NCBI GenBank assembly: GCA_009617715.1 | Contig: VTFK01000155.1 | Span: 1,272,279 to 1,336,278 of the forward strand | Origin: Plectrocnemia conspersa | Lineage: Eukaryota; Arthropoda; Insecta; Trichoptera; Polycentropodidae | Direction of reading: 5' to 3' | Length of the DNA stretch: 64,000 bases | In this document: positions 56,111-64,000 of the stretch, piece after piece | Layout of the letters: each line of letters opens with the position of its first letter | Numbering within the stretch: the first letter of the stretch is position 1 | The notes under the pieces: model-generated | Databases searched by the model: none | What the model was told of the DNA's origin: nothing | Seen by the model: only the letters and a program-made list of their open reading frames with translations | Made by a program: the position numbers and the translations under genes

Positions 56111-59100
56111 GTAATCATTGTGTGTTTGTAAAATATGATCAAATGATGTATTTTTAATAATATATTGCTATTATTCTTTAAGAGTCCATCTACGTCTCAA
56201 ATTCCTAAAGATGTTTCGGACACTGCCATATCCGGAGATAATATTTCAATCGACATAAACACTGAAAGGTATGTATATTATATTGTGTAGAAAGATAAAC
56301 CTCTAGATTTAATATTTTTCAAAAGAATACTCACATTATTAAGCATTTGATGAGTAAATCATATATATAGATATCTAGCTTTAATAATTTTTGAGATAAC
56401 ATATTTGGTTTTATCTTATCAATTTTGATTAACAATTTATGTATTTTATTATACATGTATCCTGATTCGCCGTTTAAGTGTTTATTTTTATAAATGACAA
56501 AGAGCAGCAATGTTTAAATCACACAATTGGTTCAAAAGTAAATTCTAAATAAAAGTGAGAGGAGGTCGAGATGGAGAAGGTTTTTTCTCTGGAGAAAAAA
56601 CCTCCTCTATCTCGACCAAGATAGAGGAGGGTTTTAAGGGCAATTTGTTTTGTTGGGCTCGCAACATTGTCAGGTGTCAACACAATAAGCTAAGCGTGCT
56701 CTCCACTGCCGCTTTGTCGTATTTCCTGCTTCGTTCGTCTCTAAATACCTTCTAATCTTCCATACAATTAAATAGATTCATTGCAGATTGGCTGAGAGTT
56801 ATTCATGGGGTGTTCCCTGTTCTAACCAAAAGTTTTGGTGCGAACGAAATATTTTACAAGATATTTCTAAAATAAATTATTTAATGCCCATTTATATTTA
56901 TAAATGTTATAATATTTTTATAATTCATATGATCATTCTATATTTTTATTCTGACTGAATGCTATTTTTATTTTAACCATTTAATATTTATTCTGACCCT
57001 GAATAATATAATTATGACCATTCATTGTTTTAATTATGACCGTATGATATTTTTATTCTAATCCTTTGATATTTATTCTGACCCTGAATAATATAATTAG
57101 CACCAGGCTGTTAATATAATTCTGACCGAGATTTTATTTTTATTCTTTCCAAAAGTTGATTTAAATTCTGACCATTTAATTTGTTGCCATAGCATTTTGG
57201 TATATTGCGCTTTTTGCAACAAATTTGTGAAAAACAAAATATATATTTTATTAAAAAAAACAAGTGATAAAAATAAACTATATACTCTAGTTATATTATA
57301 TTTGTAGTAAAGTGTGCATAATTGTTTAGTGTAACTATCGGTAAGAAGTGATAATATTATTATTTATTATTTTAGAATTCAGTTTAAATTATTTGAAATA
57401 TATTTAATTCAATGCAAAAATATTATAAAAGTGTCGAAAGGATTTATATTTTTATCTTGCTTATTTTTGTTATCTAAGTTGTCAAGGTTATCAGCAATTT
57501 GTTAAGGATTGTTATTATACAATACCCACTTTCTACTCTAATCTTGAATAAATATTTAAGTTATGTATGTAGTTTTTAGTTATGTGAAAATTACACTTTT
57601 ATAGGATCATTTATACAATCATATCCATTACTCATATTGTCATATCTAAAATCAATAAACATTTTGTTACACATTGTTTTTGTATAGTATTGAAGTCAAT
57701 AAAAATTATAATTTGGCTTGAACATAATTCAAAGCTTTTAAACTAATTAAAACTCAATGATAATTAATTTTTATAAAGGACATAAAACATGTTCAACTAT
57801 GTGTATACATGTTATTGTAAACGAATATAGATTATAACTACACATTTTATAATGTATACATTTACGTACCACCAATGGGTGGTGGTGGTGGCCAGTCACA
57901 CGCCCAAACGGCCTCACCTCATTTTTGCCCTGTTTAGTACTTGAATTATATATAAAGCTTAGTGTAATTCGGAACTTGACAATGAAAGCATCGCAGTCAA
58001 ATATAATCAATACGATATTGCCTCATATTTTATTTTAAATTCAATTCAATATGAAGTTTCGCAATAATAAAATATCAATAATATCAGCTGATGTGAAAAT
58101 GTAATTTATTATAATCTATAATAATAAATTAATTAACATTGATAAGTATTTTATTAATATTTTTTAATACAGAGATAACGAAAGTGTGGCGTCGACTAGG
58201 CTTGCAGATGAAACTCCTTTCAATCCAACCGTTCAATTGGAGCTAGACAATCAACAAGCATTTATGGATGCTGAGTTTATGCCAATGTCTCCATTAAGGT
58301 AATTTTTAAAGAATATTATCAATTAGGCGCATTTATATTAATTGTTGATTGCTTTCAGAAACCCTCCGATTGGTATAAATCCTAATCCGTCATTATATTT
58401 CCGCGATGGAATACGTACAATCGACTTTGTTTTGGTGTGGGAGTCCAATAAAGAATCGTGCATCAGAATACACGGTATCAAAAGGGCAACATTTGAGAAG
58501 GGCTTGCGGCAAGAAGGTTTACAAATCGAATGTGAACCTCCACAAGGCGGTCTGAATTTTGTTAAGGTGATTATTTAATATATTATTAGATTAGTTTAGT
58601 TTGTAACATTAAGACAATATCATATGTATTTCTCCTGTACTTAAAAAAAAACAAATGGTCAGTTTATAAATAAGTATTGTGTACTAAAACACATTGGTGA
58701 CAGATGATTCTAAATATTATACTGTTTCACAATGAGTTTTTTTCTGTAAGAAATAAGGTGCCTGAACTCACATCTTGTTAATCTTTTTTCTTAATATATA
58801 TTTAGTTCTTAACATAAATTTGGTTTATTGTATTTAAGGCAAATGTTTAAATTAAATTCCAAAGATTTGTCATATATTCGTCTCATTATCTGTGGTCGAA
58901 TGTCGTATTTTAAGTAACCACAGGACAATGTCTATTAAAGTATTACACATAAAAAAATAATGATAAAATTGTAAAATTTGATCAATAGAAAACTTTTCGT
59001 TATCCTTTTAGCCTTCAATGCTGATAAAATACTGAAAAGCATTGAGTTAATAAATGTTCAAGGTCATTGCATAATTATTATTTTTTGCTTGTTGATTTGT

Positions 59101-60531
59101 GCAATTCATTATTTTCTTAATTATGACCCAACGATGTTCTATTAGTTATTCTATTCTAAAATATTTTAGTAAAGTATAAAGTTTATTCATTTTTTAGTCA
59201 TTTTCACTTCATTGATCAAATCGATAAAAAGAAACATGCTAAGTAGTTTCCCCCGGTGACAGGTACAGAAGTTGCAGTCCAAATTTGAGCTCACAGCTTT
59301 CCATCGAAGGGATGTAAATAAATTCTATGACAGTTTTATAATCCATCATTTCAATACCTTCCATTTCGGAATATAAAAAATACACCCCAAAAAAGTTAAG
59401 AGCGTTACTTTTACTCAATCCAAATCAGTCCAGCTTTTGTGTCGATTAGGCCTTTTTATACATGTTAGAGACATTTTATTGGTGGATAAAGGTTTTTTGG
59501 CAGATCTCTTCTCTAAGTCACATTTAAAGGTTGTCCTCATTTCTATCTTTATCAAATGCTTTTCAAATACTCACTGGTAAAATGCACATGCAGCTATTTA
59601 CGAATAGACAAAAATATTCGTGAACGAAATTGTGAACGATTTTCCATTATAATTTTTATTAATATTTTCACCATGAAAGCTAATAGTCAAATGGTTAGAG
59701 AACCATTCAAAAACAAAATATTTATACCCCTAAATGAGCAATTCAAAGTTACGTGGAATCTAACCAAGAATTACGGATATATCTTAAATTATTATGGTTT
59801 GAGAAGTGATGCAGTTTATGCATAATACTGTTTAGTTAGTTACAGTAAAAAATGAAATGAGTAAAACCAAAGTAAAAATAATCTGAACAGTACCAAAAAA
59901 CTGGACTCTGCAAACATTATACTTTCAATAAAGTCAATACCTTTATAAAAAAATTATAACCTTGGTGTCAGAAAAATCTCAGTAATAAAGCTACAATTTT
60001 CAAACTGTCCTTTTTTAAATTCATAAACACTTCAGCAAAGTGAACACTTTACAGAATATCTACTGCGGTTATTATAATCAAAGCATTTTTTTTATAAATA
60101 TAATAATATTATATGATATTAAATTAAAATTTATGTAACGAATGAAACATCTAAGCATCTTTTACTATCAGATGAAAATAATATATTTTTATTTCAGATC
60201 CATGCACCCAGGAGTGTCTTGAAAAGATACAGCGAGCTACTGAAACTTAGAATGCCGATGAAAGAGGTATTATATAAATATATATATTAATCTAATAGTA
60301 TTTAAAGGTAGATATTGTGCTTAAATGTGACCAATGGTAATTAGTATATAATATAAATTCTGTTATTATTTATTTTTATGTAATTAATGCGCTATTTTGA
60401 GCAGCTCGCTGTATAGTTCATTCCAAGCCAATATTATTTTAGTTTCTGTGCTTTTATAGGATCTATGTAAGATAGAAAGTGGCGCCCGAAACAACACAAT
60501 ATTGAACGCGACATTTTATCTGTCTAAAAAG
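55886..60531 (+). CDS. Anoctamin (TMEM16) family protein, 5' exons only; continues beyond 64000
   Basis: Anoctamins are Ca2+-activated chloride channels or lipid scramblases of the plasma membrane and inner membranes. Six exons give 262 residues: an acidic Ser/Thr-rich N-terminus (1-145), then the dimerisation domain from about residue 155. The clearest motifs are LYFRDGIRTIDFVLVWE, ATFEKGLRQEGLQIECEPP, FVKIHAPRSVLKRYSELLK and LRMPMKE, very close to the canonical FRDG-RRIDFVL, KIHAPWEVL and LKLRMPMK motifs. The usual HAPW tryptophan is Arg here. The membrane domain and Ca2+ site must lie past the window end. This dimer domain occurs in the ANO1-7/9 group and argues against ANO8/ANO10. Fly subdued is one candidate relative, but I cannot fix the orthologue. 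Confidence 0.88.
56183..56268 (+). CDS. Anoctamin exon 2 (residues 76-104)
   Basis: 86 bases, phase 0 to 2, acceptor TTCTTTAAG and donor AAG/GTATGT. It encodes SPSTSQIPKDVSDTAISGDN and a short acidic end; soluble. Confidence 0.75.
56564..56617. repeat. Near-perfect 26-bp hairpin with 2-base loop
   Basis: Arms 56564-56589 and 56592-56617 (GGTCGAGATGGAGAAGG and complement) match at 24 of 26. Part of the right arm is repeated just after (GATAGAGGAGG at 56620-56630). Lies in anoctamin intron 2. Confidence 0.85.
56945..57185 (+). repeat. Second array of the ATTCTGACC repeat
   Basis: About nine units with TTCTGACC, ATTATGACC or similar cores spaced 20-35 bases apart, including two nearly identical TTTATTCTGACCCTGAATAA blocks about 75 bases apart. 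Lies in anoctamin intron 2. Confidence 0.6.
58173..58298 (+). CDS. Anoctamin exon 3 (residues 104-145)
   Basis: 126 bases, phase 2 to 2, TTTTTTAATACAG acceptor and AAG/GTAATT donor. It encodes a polar stretch ending FMDAEFMPMSPL just before the dimerisation domain. Confidence 0.8.
58359..58566 (+). CDS. Anoctamin exon 4 (residues 146-215, dimerisation domain)
   Basis: 208 bases, phase 2 to 0, GATTGCTTTCAG acceptor. It carries LYFRDGIRTIDFVLVWE, RATFEKGLRQEGLQIE and NFVK, the diagnostic start of the anoctamin dimerisation domain. Confidence 0.93.
58567..60197 (+). other. Anoctamin intron 4 (1.6 kb)
   Basis: AT-rich. The region 59250-59830 is slightly GC-richer and has an 89-codon plus-strand ORF at 59556 with no recognisable content. 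No exon supported. Confidence 0.65.
60198..60266 (+). CDS. Anoctamin exon 5 (residues 216-238)
   Basis: 69 bases, phase 0 to 0, TTTATTTCAG acceptor. It encodes IHAPRSVLKRYSELLKLRMP MKE, directly continuing the FVK of exon 4 and matching the family KIHAPWEVL...LRMPMK motif. Confidence 0.92.
60460..60531 (+). CDS. Probable anoctamin exon 6 (residues 239-262)
   Basis: 72 bases, phase 0 to 0, TGCTTTTATAG acceptor and AAG/GTACCG donor. It encodes DLCKIESGARNNTILNATFY LSKK. Borders and phase fit, and it lies where the variable linker after the MPMK motif is expected, but similarity to other anoctamins is not clear. It may be optional. Confidence 0.5.
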
Positions 60532-62600
60532 GTACCGATTGCAATGTGTGTGTTGTGTTAATATATGTATTTAAAAGTATAACGTACATGTGCCTGCTTA
60601 GCTTGCCTGTTATTTTTTAACTGTTTTTACTTTTATTAATTTAAGGTCACGTGTTTCTAAATAACCCAAGAAAAAATACTAGTTGAAGAGTAAAATATGA
60701 AAAGGACTTGAAACTAAATTTCATTCTTTTTAATTGAAGTAACAATATGCCTAACTAATAAGTTTCTCAAAAGGATATTAACCCTTCAATATTGATTTAT
60801 TATTTAATAAAAAAAAATTATTTACCCTGAAACAAATTCCCCTGAAATGTATAGTTGAAAATTATTAAACAGTATGTATAACTAGTCATATATGGGGAAA
60901 ATGAATAAAATATGAAACTATTTGCTAATTCACTTAAATTTAAATCTATTATAAAACTATTTACATTTCTAAGTAAAAGCAAGGTTTTATTTTTCTTAGA
61001 AATGTTATTTCAATTTTATCTCAAAGATGAACTAGCATAATTTGAATTTGGATGCTGATTATTTTTTTACCTGTAATGTTTCGCTTTTATTGTTCCTAAA
61101 TTTAATCGTTTTTCAATACTTTTTGTTTCGAAAAAATACTCAAAAATGATTTTTTAAATTTGATACATAGTTCATAAATTATTAAAGGTAAGATTTGGGC
61201 TCTGGCTTATATATTATTAAAGCAGAAAAAATCAATAAAATAATCGTCGATATCTAAAATTGAAACCATATTTAAAAAACACTAGTGATACCGCTTATCG
61301 AGCTTTCTTATATTTGTGTCAAAAAAGTGCAAAATTGTTATAAAATATTTCACAAAAAGGAGGTCACATTTTCTGTAAAAAAATATTTTGTCAATTTTTA
61401 CCTTTTAAAAACACAATATGATAAAATATTTGTCTATTTATCTGTATACATATAGGGGAGGAAGGGGAGATAATTTTGCTTTAACTAAAATTTGTTGTAT
61501 AAAATTAACGTTAATACAAAGATCGTTTTTTTAGTTTCTGTTATTTTCATATACATATGTATATTGGCATGTGAAAGCTATTGTGTTGTTATATAAAGTA
61601 GACCCCCCAATAACACGATAAATTTCCCTTTACTTTATGTGTGAAAGAGCCAAAAAGAGGATATCTCACCACTCGTGCCTGATTCATACATACATATTGC
61701 AAAAAATTGTATGAGGATTTTCTAGTCCCTCAACTACACGCATCTAATTTACCGTGTTATTGGAGGGGTCTACTGTACTTATATATATTAAAAATAATTT
61801 ATTTTAAAACGGATAGAAAACCATTAGAATATACAGTATTTCGTATATGACCGGAAAACAATATAACAATTACTATTAGCTTTATCTAACCTAAACATAC
61901 ATATGTATATAAACCAGTGAATGCCAGGGCTTCCAATTTTTATATACATACATTCGCGCGTGTTAGAGCCAAGTCACAACAAGAAAGTCATATACGTCGT
62001 ACGAAAATACGATTGTGTGTTGTTTTTGTTTGTACCTGTGCTGCAATAACGGTTATTATCATGAAAATGCAGCGTATTTATACACGTATGATATATTATT
62101 TAAAAAATATAATTAAAAACATTTCAAATATTAATATAAAAAAAAAGATATAGCGATACAAATTACATACATATATTATATATTAATTTACATACATAGA
62201 AAATATATTTACAGGAAATATACATATTTTAAAATACAAGTAATTACCTTTAAAAAATAAAAGCACGGTTAAGTTGGAAGTAAATATACCAAGCCGAGTG
62301 ACTTCACTTTCGTGCAGATTGGACGTCGAAGAAATTGCAATATTAGCATAAATATTTCGACCCATTTCACACAAAATAAATAGAAAAATCATATATATGT
62401 AATATCACAATAACTGGTTGTCGACTCCTACGTGTGATTATGTTAATCCAGTGGACGTGTGTTTTGGATAAAAAGTGGAAGCTCTGACGTTCACTGATAT
62501 AAACGTTCTTACCTCTAACTTATAGTATGAATTGAAATTACATTTACTAAATTTTAATCAAAGATTTTAATGTAATCAGATTATGGTAATAGGAAGTTGT
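60532..62600 (+). other. Anoctamin intron after exon 6 (open to the right)
   Basis: AT-rich DNA with the pogo-like MITE at 61596 and then the piggyBac element. No further anoctamin exon was found before 64000. Confidence 0.65.
61596..61775. mobile_element. pogo/Tigger-like MITE, TA duplication
   Basis: 180 bases. Inverted ends read AAGTAGACCCCCCAATAACA on the left and CAGTAGACCCCTCCAATAAC on the right, with TA at 61594-61595 and 61776-61777. The CAGTAGACCCC start is typical of pogo/Tigger elements. No transposase inside. Lies in the anoctamin intron after exon 6. Confidence 0.75.
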
Positions 62601-64000
62601 TTAACCACTTCATGCTTTCGAACGAGCAGTGTTCGCGCGCGGCGCACGTGCCGTTTTGCGCCAACCCGAGCGCTGCTCGCCTGTTTCGACTTGTCTGCAT
62701 TACATACGATAAACGAGCGAACGGCGCTCGCCAGTTGCTACTTAACGCTCGTACAGATTTACGCATATCGCTTCCTCTGTTTTATATTATTCCTTCAAGG
62801 TTTCTAATTTTTATAAAACATTATAAAATATTTTGTAAGTATTATATTTGAAAAACTATTGAAAAATTGCATTTTTTACAAATTTTACTTGTATTGGTTT
62901 TTATTTATATTTATTATGATATTCAAGATCCCTTTATCATGGAGAGTGACAGTGAGTGGGAGGATTTGAACTTGGATAATTCAGACAGTGGATCTTCAAC
63001 TCCGGTTTCAAGCTCAGAATCGGAAGAGGGATCTCGAAATGAACATCAAGGGAATCAGGTAGAATTAGACGAATGGACAGAAATCGATATTCGTACAGAT
63101 ATTCCACCACCTTCGGCTTCGTTTGATTTTATTGAAATTCTTTGATAAATGAGCAAATTTTATCATTTACAATAACACCAATTCAGTTTTTCGATTATTT
63201 TCTTGACGATGAATTAGTTGAGAATATTGTAGACGAGACAAATTTGTTTTCGACACAAAAATCAGAGAACAAGACCATTGCCACCTTCGATTCAGAAAAT
63301 CAATGGTGTGTAAGTCTATCGGAGATGCGAATTTTTCTTTACAATCGTAATGGCTATGAGCATTACATACAAGCCAGAAGAAAAATGTATTGGTCGAAGA
63401 AAAGTTGCATTTCCACTCCATTTTTTTAAAAAAACAATGTCACATAGAAAATATGTGCTTATAAAAAAATATTTGCATTTTACAAATAACGAGACATATA
63501 ATCCAGCAACGCATCCAAATCCAAAATTAAATAAGATCTGGCCGGTTTACGAAAACCTCAACAAAAAGTTTAAACTGGCATATACGTCTCAACGGGATAT
63601 AACAATTGACGAAAGTCTTATGTTATATAAAGGGTTATTGAGCTGGAAACAATATATTCCCATAAAACGCAAGATTTGGCATTAAAAGTTTTCTTCTATG
63701 TGAATCTAAATCGGGATACATTTGGTCTTCCCCTAATTTATACCGGCAAAGGAACAATAATTGATAGAGAATTTCTAAATTTTACCTATTTCTTCACAAG
63801 TGGTAAATGAGTTTGATGAAACCTTCTACTAAATAAGGGATACTGTCTAACAATTGACAATTTTTTTTAGTTCTATCGAATTTGATTTACTTTACATCAT
63901 ATCATACTGAAACTTATGGAACTATGAGAGCAAATAGAAAAGGCTTGCCCAGGAATATAAAAAATCCAAAAGTTCATTCAGGATTTATAAAGGCATATAG
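62601..64000 (+). mobile_element. piggyBac-type DNA transposon, 5' end and decayed transposase (runs off the end)
   Basis: The element appears to start at TTAA 62601-62604, followed by a GC-rich terminal region (62610-62760) unlike its surroundings. The transposase starts at ATG 62939 with an acidic Ser-rich N-terminus. It then shifts frame near 63145 and again near 63350-63429, and meets stops from 63683 on. Family motifs remain: FFDYFLDDELVENIVDETN, MSHRKYVLIKKYLHF, LNKIWPVYENLNKKF, and TIDESLMLYKG with the first catalytic Asp. Farther on, around 63850, a TIDNFF motif carries the second. At least two frameshifts plus stops make it inactive as it stands. It probably sits in an anoctamin intron. 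Confidence 0.85.
62939..63685 (+). pseudogene. piggyBac transposase pseudogene (frameshifted)
   Basis: Three overlapping open segments (62939-63145, 63142-63429, 63350-63685) in frames 2, 1 and 2 together follow the DDE_Tnp_1_7 domain. A further out-of-frame segment with YTGKGTIIDREFLN lies at about 63738-63785. No intact start-to-stop reading exists. Confidence 0.85.

Larger units (their letters stand above)
56269..58172 (+). other. Anoctamin intron 2 (1.9 kb)
   Basis: Contains the tight hairpin at 56564 and the ATTCTGACC array at 56945. A (GGT)n-like GGTGGTGGTGG lies at about 57882. Confidence 0.75.

Noticed and set aside
59556..59825. 89-codon plus ORF in anoctamin intron 4
   Set aside because: No TMEM16 motif, no suitable splice borders, and it begins without a recognised context.
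1..64000. CRISPR arrays, operons, Shine-Dalgarno sites or prophage
   Set aside because: Spliced eukaryotic genes fill the window; the repeats are dispersed and not evenly spaced with unique spacers.

Overview
This is an AT-rich, intron-rich eukaryotic window, best explained as insect nuclear DNA. It holds an insect-type adenylyl cyclase gene with many small exons and long introns, the 5' part of an anoctamin gene, and dense remnants of piggyBac, mariner/pogo, hAT-like and jockey-type elements. The insect order cannot be told from the sequence. Exons were assembled by hand from GT/AG borders, phase continuity and protein similarity; no database search or transcript was available.

Gene 1 (+, coding 7286-53635) is a membrane adenylyl cyclase most like animal type 3 (Ac3). 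I can join 27 coding exons without a phase break into 1,675 residues. They comprise a long soluble N-terminus (exons 1-6), six membrane segments (exons 7-10), catalytic domain C1 (exons 11-15), a linker (exons 16-18), six more membrane segments with a large glycosylatable outer loop (exons 18-21), catalytic domain C2 (exons 21-25) and a Ser-rich tail (exons 25-27). Exons 2 and 4 are covered only by ORFs in other frames and were found by splicing logic. All metal- and ATP-binding residues are present. Two residues of the forskolin pocket differ from the usual ones.

Gene 2 (+, coding from 55886 and running off the right end) is an anoctamin/TMEM16 family member. Only the cytosolic N-terminus and the start of the dimerisation domain lie in the window; the membrane part must be beyond base 64000. 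A candidate upstream first exon lies at 54653-54742.

The rest is intron and intergenic DNA filled with transposon debris. There is a decayed piggyBac element at the right end (62601 onward) and two TTAA-flanked piggyBac-like MITEs (22306-22876, 40489-40708). There are also a TA-flanked mariner-like MITE (8938-9418), a pogo-like MITE (61596-61775), two fold-back elements (41092-41326, 46047-46215) and a CAGGGACGTCA-ended family with several copies. Broken non-LTR reverse transcriptases lie at 24.7-25.1, 26.5-26.7, 28.5-28.7 and 47.6 kb. Several near-perfect hairpins and small GC-rich patches remain unexplained.

The two genes are head-to-tail, about 2.2 kb apart between coding ends. Cyclase makes cAMP and anoctamins are Ca2+-gated channels or scramblases, but nothing here shows they act together. 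I see no prokaryotic, viral or CRISPR-like system.
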